Part shown: piece by piece, positions 1 to 8,026 of the stretch
Numbering within the stretch: the stretch's first letter is position 1
How the letters are laid out: each line of letters opens with the position of its first letter
Assembly: GCA_019422005.1 (NCBI GenBank)
Contig: JAHZEF010000016.1
Coordinates: forward strand, 1-27,423
Reading direction: 5' to 3'
DNA length: 27,423 nt
Origin: Clostridiales bacterium
GTDB lineage: Bacteria; Bacillota; Clostridia; Oscillospirales; Oscillospiraceae
Program-made: the position numbers and the translations under genes
Notes under the pieces: model-generated
The model's input: the letters and a program-made list of their open reading frames with translations, nothing else
Databases searched by the model: none
Told to the model about the DNA's origin: nothing

Positions 1-61
1 GACTCGAACCGCTGACCCTTCGCACGTCAAGCGAATGCTCTACCAGCTGAGCTAATCGTCC
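1..61 (-). tRNA. tRNA-Val (anticodon GAC), 3' end cut by window edge
   Basis: Read on the minus strand, the sequence starts with a 7-base acceptor arm GGACGAT, then TA, a D-arm GCTCAGCTGGTAGAGC, an anticodon stem TTCGC/GCGAA with the seven-base loop TTGACGT, and a T-arm beginning with GGTTCGAGTC. The loop gives anticodon GAC, which reads valine GTC/GTT codons. The last bases of the T-arm and the 3' acceptor strand lie outside the window. A consensus promoter sits directly upstream. Confidence 0.93.
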
Positions 62-73
62 AAGGGCTTGTTT

Positions 74-102
74 ATTATAAACAGCTTTCAGATGTTTGTC
101 AA
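74..102 (-). promoter_or_regulatory. consensus sigma-A promoter of tRNA-Val
   Basis: On the minus strand TTGACA (97-102) and TATAAT (74-79) are separated by 17 bases, and the tRNA 5' end follows 12 bases after the -10. Both boxes match consensus perfectly, as expected for a stable RNA gene. An 8-bp inverted repeat, AGGGCTTG at 63-70 and CAAGCCCT at 100-107, brackets the promoter. Confidence 0.9.
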
Positions 103-110
103 GCCCTATT

Positions 111-1178
111 TTAGCCGGCCATGCCGGCCTGGTACCAGGCAATCAGGTAATCGGCGACCGCGCCGTAGGATTTCACGCCGGCCTCCTCCTGGAATGCTTT
201 CAGGTACGCGTCGTTTACCTTCTGCGCCGCATCCTGCACTTTCCCTTCGTATTGGTCATAGTGCCTGTTTGCGGCGCGGCAGTCGGCCTTAACCTGCTCG
301 GACGCCTGCGCCCAGACCTCGGCGGCGCGGTCGCGGTTTTCGGCGTAGAGCGCGTTGTAGCAGTAGATGAATGCGGAGTAAGCGCCGGAATACCGGAACT
401 CCACGCTGTCGTTGGCCATGCAGGCCAGGTAGGCGCAGAAATTGGAATCATCCTCGGCGGGGAACCCCATGCGATGGGCGACCTCATGGCACATGGTGAA
501 CGGGATGGAGGCTTCAAAGGTATCGGGATTGACGCTGCTCTCGCCGGTGAACGGGCAGAATATGCCGGTGACGCCGAAGTAGGAATACAGCGTGCCGGCA
601 GTCAGACGCTTGACCCGGGCGTCGGAGCCGTCGAAGCAGTCGTAGTCTGCAGACAGTGCGGCGTAGCCGTCGCTGGTCTGCCTGGCCAGCGTTTTGAACG
701 GGGAGAACGACACAACGCCGTCGGAATCCCGCTCAACCTGCGCCGCATAGACGTTGGCCTGGGCTGCATAGTGCAGAGCGGCGGCATACAGTTCGTCCTC
801 CGAATATTCTCGGGCGGCCAGTCCCAGCTGCTCCCCGACGGAGGGGCCGAAATGCCCCAGGCCCCAGACGGCCACGAAGAAAAAAACTGCCGCACAGCAT
901 CCCAGAAGCAGGCCGGACAGCCAGTTCAGGAACCCGCGGTGCCGTACAAAGCAGCGCACCAGCGTGTAAACGGCCCACAGGAGCACAAGAAGGACCAGAA
1001 CCTCCCAGACCGCAAAAGGCAGCGGGGAAGTGACTGCGGCCAGAACGGAGATGGCTTTGCGGGACAGATCGGGATAAAACGAGAAGACCAGTTCGGGGGC
1101 AAACAGCGCCGCGGCCGCAAGCAGGCCGGTCAGCACCAGAAAGATGGCGGAAAGAATGACGCGGGATATGGTTTTCAT
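111..1178 (-). CDS. DUF3810 family membrane protein with HExxH zinc-protease motif
   Basis: A 355-residue protein starting at MKTISRV; the ATG at 1178 is chosen because AAGGAG lies about eight bases upstream, while the longer frame to 1253 has no such site. The N-terminal third holds about three hydrophobic segments (roughly residues 5-30, 45-70 and 88-110). The remainder is soluble and carries CHEVAHRMGFPAEDDSNFCAYL: an HExxH metal motif followed by a glutamate and NF, typical of the DUF3810 family of predicted membrane-bound metallopeptidases. Substrate is unknown. It lies just upstream of the tRNA-Val promoter on the same strand, with no clear terminator between them. Family assignment is from motif and architecture. 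Confidence 0.82.
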   Translation of the reverse strand: MKTISRVILSAIFLVLTGLLAAAALFAPELVFSFYPDLSRKAISVLAAVTSPLPFAVWEVLVLLVLLWAVYTLVRCFVRHRGFLNWLSGLLLGCCAAVFFFVAVWGLGHFGPSVGEQLGLAAREYSEDELYAAALHYAAQANVYAAQVERDSDGVVSFSPFKTLARQTSDGYAALSADYDCFDGSDARVKRLTAGTLYSYFGVTGIFCPFTGESSVNPDTFEASIPFTMCHEVAHRMGFPAEDDSNFCAYLACMANDSVEFRYSGAYSAFIYCYNALYAENRDRAAEVWAQASEQVKADCRAANRHYDQYEGKVQDAAQKVNDAYLKAFQEEAGVKSYGAVADYLIAWYQAGMAG

Positions 1179-1281
1179 GGAGGACTCCTTCAAAGCATGG
1201 CAGTGAATTTGAATGCGAACGGTTTGTACATCAATATACCATAGGATACCCAAAAACGAAAGGGTTTTTCGCCCAATTCGG

Positions 1282-1309
1282 TTGACAACGGGCCACAGTC
1301 GGATATAAT
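1282..1309 (+). promoter_or_regulatory. sigma-A promoter of glycyl-tRNA synthetase
   Basis: TTGACA (1282-1287) and TATAAT (1304-1309) are spaced by 16 bases. The coding start is 40 bases after the -10, so the leader is short and cannot hold a T-box, although T-boxes control many Firmicute aminoacyl-tRNA synthetase genes. Confidence 0.88.
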
Positions 1310-1348
1310 TGAACTATTGTGATAGAAAACGCTCATGGAGGCTTCTTT

Positions 1349-2782
1349 ATGCTGAAAAACACAGAAAAAACCATGGATAAAATCGTCGCCCTGTGCAAGG
1401 GGCGCGGCTTCGTCTTTTCCGGTTCCGAAATTTACGGCGGTCTGGCCAACACCTGGGACTACGGCCCCCTGGGCGTGGAGCTGAAGAACAACGTGAAAAA
1501 GGCATGGTGGAAAAAGTTCGTTCAGGAAAATCCCTATAATGTGGGCCTGGACGCCGCCATCCTGATGAACCCGCAGACCTGGGTGGCCTCCGGGCATCTG
1601 GGGGGCTTTGCCGACCCGCTGATGGACTGCAAGGAATGCAAGGAGCGCTTCCGTGCGGACAAGCTGATTGAGGACTGGGCGGGCGAGCACGGCGTTGCTC
1701 TGGAAAAGCCCATCGACGCGTTTTCCCAGGCGGAAATGAAGGAGTTTATCGAATCCAACCAGATTCCCTGCCCCACCTGCGGCAAGCACAATTTCACCGA
1801 CATCCGCCAGTTTAACCTGATGTTCAAGACGTTCCAGGGCGTTACCGAGGACGCCAAAAATACGGTTTACCTCCGCCCGGAGACGGCACAGGGGATTTTT
1901 GTAAATTTCCAGAATATCCAGCGCACCACCCGGCGGAAAATACCGTTCGGCGTTTGCCAGATCGGTAAGTCCTTCCGCAATGAAATCACGCCGGGCAATT
2001 TCACGTTCCGCACGCGGGAGTTTGAGCAGATGGAGCTGGAGTTCTTCTGCGAGCCGGGAACCGATCTGGAATGGTTCCAGTACTGGCGCAGCTACTGCCG
2101 CGACTGGCTGCTGAGCCTGAATATGAAAGAGGAGAATCTGCGCCTGCGCGACCATGATCCGGAGGAGCTGTGCTTCTACTCCAAAGCGACGACGGACTTT
2201 GAATTCCTGTTCCCCTTCGGCTGGGGGGAACTGTGGGGCGTGGCCGACCGCACCGACTACGACCTGACCCAGCACCAGAACACCTCCGGCAAGGATATGA
2301 CGTACTTCAACCAGGAGAAGAACGAGCGCTATGTCCCCTACGTGGTGGAACCGTCCCTGGGCGCCGACCGGGTGACGCTGGCGTTCCTGGTGGAGGCCTA
2401 CGACGAAGAGGTTGTGGGCCAGGACAAGAACGGCAGGGACGACGTCCGCGTGGTGATGCATTTCCATCCGGCCCTGGCGCCCTTCAAGGCTGCGGTGCTG
2501 CCGCTCAGCAAAAAGCTGAGCCCGGCTGCCGAAGAGCTGTATCACGCGCTGCAGAAGGACTTCATGGTGGACTTTGACGATACCGGCTCCATCGGCAAGC
2601 GTTATCGCCGGGAGGATGAGATCGGAACGCCTTATTGCATCACGGTGGACTTCCAGACTGTGGGCGATGAAAACAATCCGGCGGATCACGCTGTGACCAT
2701 CCGGGACCGCGACACCATGGAGCAGGTCCGCGTGCCCATCAGCGAGGTTCGGGACTGGCTGGCCCAGCGCGTAAAATTCTGA
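1349..2782 (+). CDS. glyS: glycyl-tRNA synthetase, homodimeric type
   Basis: A 477-residue class II aminoacyl-tRNA synthetase that charges tRNA-Gly in the cytoplasm. The start ATG at 1349 has GGAGG eight bases upstream; the frame could extend to a GTG at 1319 but without a ribosome site. Visible hallmarks are the N-terminal block GRGFVFSGSEIYGG, a Cys pair region (CKECKERF and CPTCGKHNF), motif 2 (RPETAQGIFVNF, FRNEI, then TFRTREFEQMELEFF) and motif 3 (SLGADRVTLAFLVEAY), followed by an anticodon-binding domain ending VPISEVRDWL. This is the single-chain alpha-2 enzyme rather than the split GlyQ/GlyS form. It has its own strong promoter, and a stem-loop without a T-run follows the stop. Confidence 0.97.
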   Translation: MLKNTEKTMDKIVALCKGRGFVFSGSEIYGGLANTWDYGPLGVELKNNVKKAWWKKFVQENPYNVGLDAAILMNPQTWVASGHLGGFADPLMDCKECKERFRADKLIEDWAGEHGVALEKPIDAFSQAEMKEFIESNQIPCPTCGKHNFTDIRQFNLMFKTFQGVTEDAKNTVYLRPETAQGIFVNFQNIQRTTRRKIPFGVCQIGKSFRNEITPGNFTFRTREFEQMELEFFCEPGTDLEWFQYWRSYCRDWLLSLNMKEENLRLRDHDPEELCFYSKATTDFEFLFPFGWGELWGVADRTDYDLTQHQNTSGKDMTYFNQEKNERYVPYVVEPSLGADRVTLAFLVEAYDEEVVGQDKNGRDDVRVVMHFHPALAPFKAAVLPLSKKLSPAAEELYHALQKDFMVDFDDTGSIGKRYRREDEIGTPYCITVDFQTVGDENNPADHAVTIRDRDTMEQVRVPISEVRDWLAQRVKF

Positions 2783-2799
2783 GTTGTCCGGCACCGGAT

Positions 2800-2824
2800 G
2801 GGAGCGGCCCTGCGGGCCGCTCCC
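2800..2824 (+). other. perfect 11-bp stem-loop after glyS, no T-run
   Basis: GGGAGCGGCCC (2800-2810) pairs perfectly with 2814-2824 across a TGC loop. No T-tract follows on either strand, so it does not look like a normal intrinsic terminator. It may protect the glyS 3' end or act as a weak, leaky stop in front of the next gene. Confidence 0.6.
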
Positions 2825-2882
2825 ATGTCGCTGGCCGGAGGCGTTCCGGAATGGCCGGCGGCCGGAAGGGGAGGCGAATGCG

Positions 2883-3269
2883 GTGGACGCTTATTTTTCC
2901 ATGGGGACGGCTGCGGCCGTTCGGGAGTATCTTTGGAAGGCCTACGGCGTCCGGCCGGAATTCTTATGGGAAAAATTCCCGAATAACGCGGTTCTGCGCC
3001 ATCCCGGGACCGGGAAATGGTTTGGGACCCTGATCAGCCTGCCCAGGAGCAGGCTGAAGCTTTCCGGCAGCGGGGCGGTGGAGATTATAAACCTGAAGTG
3101 CGGCCCGCAGCTGACAGGGGCCCTGATTGACGGGCGGCGGTATCTTCCTGCCTATCACATGAACAAGGAGCATTGGGTTGCCGTTTTGCTGGACGGCACG
3201 GTTGCCGCGGAGGAGATTTGCCGTTTGGCGGATCTGAGCTTTGCGCTGGTGGCAGGGACGTTGTCCTGA
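2883..3269 (+). CDS. MmcQ/YjbR family protein
   Basis: A 128-residue protein of the MmcQ/YjbR family, small proteins with a CyaY-like or DNA-binding fold whose cellular role is not firmly known. Characteristic blocks are YGVRPEFLWEKFPNNAVLRH, WFGTLISLPRSRL, the INLKCGP segment, and LPAYHMNKEHWVAVLLDG, ending in a segment resembling the usual IxxLIDxSY tail. I chose the GTG at 2883 because AAGGGGAGG lies eight bases upstream; the reading frame extends further back but that part is low-complexity and overlaps the glyS stem-loop. An ATG at 2907 is a second possibility. The next gene starts 25 bases after its stop, suggesting co-transcription. Confidence 0.85.
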   Translation: MDAYFSMGTAAAVREYLWKAYGVRPEFLWEKFPNNAVLRHPGTGKWFGTLISLPRSRLKLSGSGAVEIINLKCGPQLTGALIDGRRYLPAYHMNKEHWVAVLLDGTVAAEEICRLADLSFALVAGTLS

Positions 3270-3294
3270 ATCAGAAGATCGGCAGGGGTACTTT

Positions 3295-5139
3295 ATGCAA
3301 CATATGCAACGATTTTGGACCGGATATCCGCTGGATCCCCAGGGGAAGTCAAAAAACCGGCGGCGGTTTCTGCTGGGGATGACCTGCCTGGGCCTGTTCT
3401 GCGCGGCGTGCTGCCTGGGCGTGCTGGGGATGCTGTACGGATCACTGTATTTCACGCGGGCGCGGCTGCTGAGCTATTTTCAGGAGCCGCTGCTGGCGCT
3501 GCTGAATATCCTGCCGGTGGTGCTGCTGGCGTTTTTCCTGTATGCGCTGACCAACCGGGCCTGGCTGGCCTTTCTGCTGACGGCGGCCCTGGTAATGACG
3601 GCGGCGGTGGCAAATTACTACAAGGTCATTTTCCGGGACGATTATCTGGTGTTTGAGGATCTGAAGCTGATTGGCGCGGCGGCCGGGATTGCGGGAAACT
3701 ATGAGATCCGCCTGGACGGATGGTTCCGGGCCGGCGTCGCCGCCTGCCTGCTGGGGACGGCGCTGCTGTTTTTTGTCTGCCGCGGCCGGCTGCCCGGATG
3801 GCGCTGGCGGCTGGGCGGAACGGCCGTGATCCTGGCGCTGGCCGTGGGCAGCTATGCGCTTTGGTATGCCGACAATGCGCTGTACAAGAGCTTTGAAAAC
3901 TATGCGCAGTTCAACCGCTGGAAGCCCACGGAGAGAACGGCGTCCCGCGGCCTGGTATATTCCTTTGTGCACTCCGCCAATGAGCTGATGCCGAAGGCGC
4001 CGGCGGGCTACTCCGGGCAGGCGGCGCAGGCGCTGCTGGAGCAGTATCCCGAGGCGGATCTGGAGGAGCCTGTGGACGTGATTGCCGTTATGCTGGAAAG
4101 CTTTTCGGACTTTTCGGCCCTGGACGGCGTTGCCCTGGCGGCAGACCCCTACGGGGCGCTCCGGGGGATCTGGGCGGAGAGCGAGTGCGGCACGCTGATT
4201 GTGGATACCATGGGCGGCAGCACGGTGAACTCCGAGCGCAGCTTCCTGACCGGCTATACGTATCCCCACCCGTCCTACCGCCACGCCACGGAGTCCTTTG
4301 CGCGCTATTTTCAGCGGCAGGGCTATCAGACCGAGGGGGCGCATCCGGGGCACGACTGGTATTATAACCGGCAGAATGTCAACGCCAACCTGGGGCTGGA
4401 GCCGTATTATTTCATGGAAAACTATTTCCGGCAGTTTACAGACGACGAATATGCCATGGACGACGTGTTCTTCCCGGGCATTCAGGCGCTTTATGACGCG
4501 CGGGACCGGGAGAGGCCCTATTTTGCGTTTCACGTCAGCTATCAGAACCATTCGCCGTACGACGGGGAAACGCTGCAGGGCGGGACGGAGTATGTGAAGC
4601 GGGACGGCCTTTCCGAGGCGGCTTACTGCACGGTCAACAACTATCTGGCGGGCGTCGCCGACACCGCCGCGCAGATCGCAGCGTTTACGGAGAACCTCCG
4701 GGAGCGGGCGGAACCGGTGGTTCTGGTGTTCTTCGGGGACCATAAGCCGACGCTGGGAGCGGGAAACTGCTTCTATACGGAGCTGGGCGTCGATCTGGAC
4801 CGCAGCACCGGCGAGGGCTTCCGGAACTACTATTCCACGCCTTACTGGATCTGGATGAACGACGCTGCCAAGGAGACGCTGCAGACGGATCCCGCCGGTA
4901 CGGGGCCGGACATCAGCCCCTGTTATCTGATGACGGAGGTCTTTGACGCCTGCGGCTGGCAGGGGCCTTCCTATCTGGCGTTTCTGCGGGAAGCGCGGGA
5001 GGCGCTGCCGGTGATCCATGCCGAAGAGGTGTACTGGGAGCAGGGAGTGTTTACCTCGGAAATTTCTGAAAATTCTCAAATACTACTGGAAAAATTACAG
5101 AGTTTGCAGTATTATTTAAGACGAACCACATACAAGTAA
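3295..5139 (+). CDS. LTA synthase family membrane phosphoglycerol transferase
   Basis: A 614-residue membrane enzyme of the LtaS/MdoB sulfatase-fold family, which transfers glycerol phosphate onto lipoteichoic acid or other envelope glycans outside the cell. Five hydrophobic segments (about 26-52, 65-84, 88-107, 144-161, 171-190) precede a large extracellular domain. By comparison with S. aureus LtaS the catalytic set is present: E268 in MLESFSDF, nucleophile T310 in GGSTVNSERSF, a WYYNR segment near 355-359, H419 in NHSPY, and D482/H483 in FFGDHKPTLG. The ATG at 3295 follows AGGGG by seven bases; an in-frame ATG lies three codons later. The exact acceptor polymer cannot be told from sequence. 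It probably shares a transcript with the YjbR-family gene before it. Confidence 0.9.
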   Translation: MQHMQRFWTGYPLDPQGKSKNRRRFLLGMTCLGLFCAACCLGVLGMLYGSLYFTRARLLSYFQEPLLALLNILPVVLLAFFLYALTNRAWLAFLLTAALVMTAAVANYYKVIFRDDYLVFEDLKLIGAAAGIAGNYEIRLDGWFRAGVAACLLGTALLFFVCRGRLPGWRWRLGGTAVILALAVGSYALWYADNALYKSFENYAQFNRWKPTERTASRGLVYSFVHSANELMPKAPAGYSGQAAQALLEQYPEADLEEPVDVIAVMLESFSDFSALDGVALAADPYGALRGIWAESECGTLIVDTMGGSTVNSERSFLTGYTYPHPSYRHATESFARYFQRQGYQTEGAHPGHDWYYNRQNVNANLGLEPYYFMENYFRQFTDDEYAMDDVFFPGIQALYDARDRERPYFAFHVSYQNHSPYDGETLQGGTEYVKRDGLSEAAYCTVNNYLAGVADTAAQIAAFTENLRERAEPVVLVFFGDHKPTLGAGNCFYTELGVDLDRSTGEGFRNYYSTPYWIWMNDAAKETLQTDPAGTGPDISPCYLMTEVFDACGWQGPSYLAFLREAREALPVIHAEEVYWEQGVFTSEISENSQILLEKLQSLQYYLRRTTYK

Positions 5140-5177
5140 ACAGGAATAAACAAAAAGCCAATCATTCTGTATATCGT

Positions 5178-5193
5178 GGCGCGGCTGCGCGCC
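5178..5193 (+). other. GC stem-loop in transketolase leader
   Basis: GGCGCG (5178-5183) and CGCGCC (5188-5193) form a 6-bp stem with a four-base loop between the LtaS-like gene and the transketolase gene. No T-run follows, so it is at most a weak terminator or a leader structure. Confidence 0.4.
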
Positions 5194-5227
5194 GGTTCGA
5201 TAACTTCTAGGAAAAGGAAGGGTTATT

Positions 5228-6067
5228 ATGGAAAAATCCAAAGTTCAGGCTCTGGCCGTCAATGCGACCAAAGCCCGCCTGCTGGCCGTCAAGATGGTGC
5301 ATGACGCGGCCTCCGGACATCCCGGCGGTTCCCTCAGCTGCCTGGATGTGCTGACCACGCTGTATTTTGATATTATGAAGGTGGATCCCCGGAATCCGCA
5401 GGATCCGGACCGCGACCGGTTTGTCATGTCGAAGGGGCATTGCTCCCCCGCCATGTATCCCGTGCTGGCTCTGCGCGGCTTTTTCCCGGTGGAGGATCTG
5501 AAGATGTTCCGCTCCATCGACGGACATATGTCCGGCCATGTGGAAATGCATGTTCCGGGCGTTGATATGTCCACCGGCTCGCTGGGCCAGGGCATCTCCA
5601 CGGCCGTGGGAATGGCGCTGGGCGGCAAGCTGAACCGGAAGGACTATCGCGTGTACGCGATCCTGGGCGACGGCGAGCTGGCCGAAGGGCAGGTTTGGGA
5701 GGCCATGATGTCCGCCGCCAAGTACAAGCTGGATAATCTGTGCGCCTGCGTGGACGTCAACGGCCTGCAGATCGACGGCCGGACCAGCGAGGTCATGCCC
5801 ACAGAGCCGCTGGACAAGAAATTTGAGGCGTTCGGCTGGCATGTCATCAAGATCGACGGACATAACTACGGGGAGATTGAAGCCGCGTACCAGGAGGCGG
5901 CGGCGACCAAGGGACAGCCCACCATGATCCTTGCCAAGACCGTCAAGGGCAAGGGCGTCTCCTTTATGGAGGACGACGCCGGCTGGCATGGCAAGGCGCC
6001 CAGCGACGAGCAGTATGAGCAGGCGAAGGCCGAGCTGGAAGCAAAACTCAAGGAACTGGAGGGTTAA
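5228..6067 (+). CDS. transketolase, N-terminal (TPP-binding) subunit
   Basis: A 279-residue protein matching the first half of transketolase. It binds thiamine pyrophosphate and moves two-carbon ketol units in the non-oxidative pentose phosphate pathway. The motifs ASGHPGGSLS, FVMSKGHCSPAMYP, GSLGQGIS and the TPP/metal motif GDGELAEGQ ... VDVNGLQIDG are intact, as is VKGKGVSFMED. Length fits the split form common in clostridia, where the pyrimidine-binding half is a separate gene. That gene follows after three bases. The start has AGGAAGGG upstream. Confidence 0.95.
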   Translation: MEKSKVQALAVNATKARLLAVKMVHDAASGHPGGSLSCLDVLTTLYFDIMKVDPRNPQDPDRDRFVMSKGHCSPAMYPVLALRGFFPVEDLKMFRSIDGHMSGHVEMHVPGVDMSTGSLGQGISTAVGMALGGKLNRKDYRVYAILGDGELAEGQVWEAMMSAAKYKLDNLCACVDVNGLQIDGRTSEVMPTEPLDKKFEAFGWHVIKIDGHNYGEIEAAYQEAAATKGQPTMILAKTVKGKGVSFMEDDAGWHGKAPSDEQYEQAKAELEAKLKELEG

Positions 6068-6070
6068 AAA

Positions 6071-7018
6071 ATGGCTGAGAAAATTGCAACCCGCGCCGCC
6101 TACGGCAACGCGCTGGTAGAACTGGCTGAAAAATATCCGGAACTGGTGGTCTTTGACGCCGACCTGGCCGGCGCCACCATGACCAAGGGCTTCATGAAGG
6201 CATATCCGGACCGGTTCTTTGATATGGGGATTGCCGAGGCCAACATGGTCGGCGTGGCCGCGGGCCTTTCCACCTGCGGGAAAAAGCCCTTTGTGAATAC
6301 CTTTGCCATGTTCGCCGCCGGCCGTGCCTGGGAACAGGTGCGCAACACCGTCTGCTACCCGCGGCTGAACGTGAAGGTGGTGGGCTCCCACGGCGGCCTG
6401 TCCGTGGGCGAGGACGGCGCAACGCACCAGTGCATTGAGGATTTTGCCCTGATGCGCGCGATTCCGGGCATGACGGTGCTGTGCCCCTGCGACGGCCATG
6501 AGATGCGGCTGGCCACCGAGGCGCTGCTGAACTTCGACGGCCCGGCCTATATGCGCCTGGGCCGGCTGGCGGTGGAGAATGTCACCGACGCCATCGACGG
6601 CTATTCCTTTGAGATCGGCAAGGCGTCCAAGCTGGCCGAGGGCAGGGACGTGACCATCATCGCCACCGGCATGATGGTGCAGATGGCCCTGAAGGCTGCC
6701 GATCTGCTGCGGGCCGGGGGCGTCTCCGCCCGGGTTCTGGATATGCACACCATCAAGCCGCTGGACGAGGCGGCCGTTCTGGCTGCGGCGAAGGAGACCG
6801 GATGCATCGTCACCTCGGAGGAGGCCAACGTCATCGGCGGCCTGGGCGCGGCGGTCTGCGAGTATCTGGCCGGCGTGTGCCCGGTTCCGGTGGTGCGCCA
6901 CGGCGTGAACGACGAGTTCGGCCGCAGCGGCAAGGCGCCGCTGGTGCTGGAGGCTTACGGGCTGTCTCCGGAAAAAATCGCCGCGTGCGCCAGGCAGGCG
7001 GTCAGCCTGAAAAAATAA
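6071..7018 (+). CDS. transketolase, C-terminal (pyrimidine-binding) subunit
   Basis: A 315-residue partner of the preceding subunit. It begins with the pyrimidine-binding domain (FDADLAGATMTKGF, FFDMGIAEANMVGVAAGLS, FVNTFAMFAAGRAWEQVRN, VGSHGGLSVGEDGATHQ), which supplies the activating glutamate in MGIAEAN, and ends with the transketolase C-terminal domain (VTIIATGMMVQMALKAADLL and VLDMHTIKPLDEAAV). It is separated by three bases from the A subunit, so the two are translated together and assemble into one enzyme. Two strong hairpins follow its stop. Confidence 0.95.
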   Translation: MAEKIATRAAYGNALVELAEKYPELVVFDADLAGATMTKGFMKAYPDRFFDMGIAEANMVGVAAGLSTCGKKPFVNTFAMFAAGRAWEQVRNTVCYPRLNVKVVGSHGGLSVGEDGATHQCIEDFALMRAIPGMTVLCPCDGHEMRLATEALLNFDGPAYMRLGRLAVENVTDAIDGYSFEIGKASKLAEGRDVTIIATGMMVQMALKAADLLRAGGVSARVLDMHTIKPLDEAAVLAAAKETGCIVTSEEANVIGGLGAAVCEYLAGVCPVPVVRHGVNDEFGRSGKAPLVLEAYGLSPEKIAACARQAVSLKK

Positions 7019-7044
7019 CAGGTTCCGCAGACGGCGGTACAGTC

Positions 7045-7082
7045 GGGGGACGCTTCGGAAAGAAGCGTCCCCCGTTTTGTTT
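7045..7082 (+). terminator. rho-independent terminator of transketolase operon
   Basis: A perfect 12-bp stem, GGGGGACGCTTC (7045-7056) with 7062-7073, closes a GGAAA loop and is followed by GTTTTGTTT. Confidence 0.9.
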
Positions 7083-7109
7083 GATGATGAGAGGCAGCCA
7101 TCGTGTATC

Positions 7110-7147
7110 AGCGGCGGCGCAGCACAGGCTGCGCCGCCGCTTTGTTT
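7110..7147 (+). terminator. second tandem terminator-like hairpin
   Basis: A perfect 14-bp stem, AGCGGCGGCGCAGC (7110-7123) with 7128-7141, has an ACAG loop and runs into TTGTTTT. It lies 30 bases after the first terminator, giving a double stop for plus-strand transcription. The stretch 7148-7263 beyond it shows no gene or clear signal. Confidence 0.8.
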
Positions 7148-7263
7148 TACAGCAGGGGATCAAGCTGCCGCCTTGCAGGCCCAGCCTCCGGATCACTGCC
7201 CCCGCGCGGCGGTCAGCTCCGGAGCCGCGCGTCCCTTCGCCCAGTTTGAGTTCGGTGATGGGA

Positions 7264-7689
7264 TTAACCCTCCGAATAGGCAGAGTACTCCCGCAGCTCC
7301 CAATTGATATCTTTGTCAAACTGTTCCAGAAAATATTCGAATAACTCCAGATAGCAGCCGGCCTCCCTGCCCAGCGGCTTCAGATACTGCTTTACCCGGT
7401 TTCGCAGTTCGTGCTCCTGCGCTTCTGATAACTGTGAACTCATATGCGTCATAGTGCTTTCGGCGCTGAGAAGATCCATGGCAAGCTCCAGAAACAGTAT
7501 TTCCATGAGATCTTTTGCAGAATCGATGACGGTGAATTCCCCGCCGTCCTCGGGATACTCTGTCAGCAGTTGAATATATCCGATTTTATCGGAATACAAA
7601 ATGTCAAAACAGGTATGCTGCTGAATATAGCCCTGAAACGCCGCAAATACTTTATCCAGCTTCTCCTTTTCGGCCGGAGTGTATATCAT
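7264..7689 (-). CDS. hypothetical protein, unknown family
   Basis: A 141-residue soluble protein starting MIYTPAEKEKLDKVFAAF. The ATG at 7689 has GGAGG seven bases upstream; the longer frame to 7866 runs through the divergent promoter and is not used. The sequence is acidic and predicted helical, with a central YSDKIGYIQLL strand-like block and a charged C-terminal half rich in E, L and Y. No signal peptide, membrane segment or catalytic motif is visible. It is divergent from the first small regulator gene at 7806 and shares with it an intergenic region that holds two inverted repeats, so the pair may be co-regulated. I do not recognise its function. Confidence 0.75.
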   Translation of the reverse strand: MIYTPAEKEKLDKVFAAFQGYIQQHTCFDILYSDKIGYIQLLTEYPEDGGEFTVIDSAKDLMEILFLELAMDLLSAESTMTHMSSQLSEAQEHELRNRVKQYLKPLGREAGCYLELFEYFLEQFDKDINWELREYSAYSEG

Positions 7690-7733
7690 AACTGGCCCTC
7701 CTCTCTGCTGCCCTATCTTCCAGTTTGTCTGGA

Positions 7734-7780
7734 ATATGGCCAAATAACGGCCATATGATATGGCTATTTTAACAGCCATA
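7734..7780. promoter_or_regulatory. paired inverted repeats between divergent genes (candidate operators)
   Basis: ATATGGCC and GGCCATAT flank AAATAAC (7734-7756), directly followed by TATGGCT and AGCCATA flanking ATTTTAAC (7759-7780). Both dyads use the same half-site TATGGCC/T. They lie between the unknown minus-strand gene and the first Cro-like regulator. The core TGGCCAAATAACGGCCATAT recurs at 8027-8046. Confidence 0.65.
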
Positions 7781-7805
7781 ATGTGTTGTGTAAAGGGGGG
7801 ATGAT

Positions 7806-8018
7806 ATGATTTGCTTCGAACGGCTGTGGGGAATGATGGCGCGAAAAGGTGAAACGACATACACATTGCGTGAAAAATATCAGATCAGCCATTCAACCGT
7901 GCAGCGGCTGCAGGCGAATATGCATGTGTCAACCTTTACGCTTGACCGCCTGTGCAAGATTCTGGACTGCCGCTTGGACGAAATCGCAGAATATCTTCCG
8001 GATAAGGGTGGCCGCTGA
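7806..8018 (+). CDS. small Cro/C1-type HTH regulator, copy 1
   Basis: A 70-residue protein that is essentially one helix-turn-helix domain of the Cro/C1 (HTH_26-like) type. The block TTYTLREKYQISHSTVQRLQANMHVSTFTLDRLCKILDC carries the two helices and the typical CxxLDCxLDEI ending. It would bind DNA as a dimer and act as a local repressor or activator. The ATG at 7806 has a GGGGGG tract five bases upstream. A second gene at 8109 encodes a close paralogue with the same spacing of residues and the same 20-bp upstream element, showing a local tandem duplication. Confidence 0.85.
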   Translation: MICFERLWGMMARKGETTYTLREKYQISHSTVQRLQANMHVSTFTLDRLCKILDCRLDEIAEYLPDKGGR

Positions 8019-8026
8019 ATACAGTG

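Noticed and set aside
1179..1348. T-box riboswitch upstream of glyS
   Set aside because: The promoter -10 ends 39 bases before the start codon, leaving no room for a T-box leader.
3442..5079. 545-residue minus-strand open frame opposite the LtaS-like gene
   Set aside because: Arg/Gln/His-rich shadow with no motif; the plus strand has all LtaS catalytic residues.
5207..6901. 564-residue minus-strand open frame opposite transketolase
   Set aside because: The opposite strand carries two intact, recognisable transketolase subunits; this is a GC-driven shadow.
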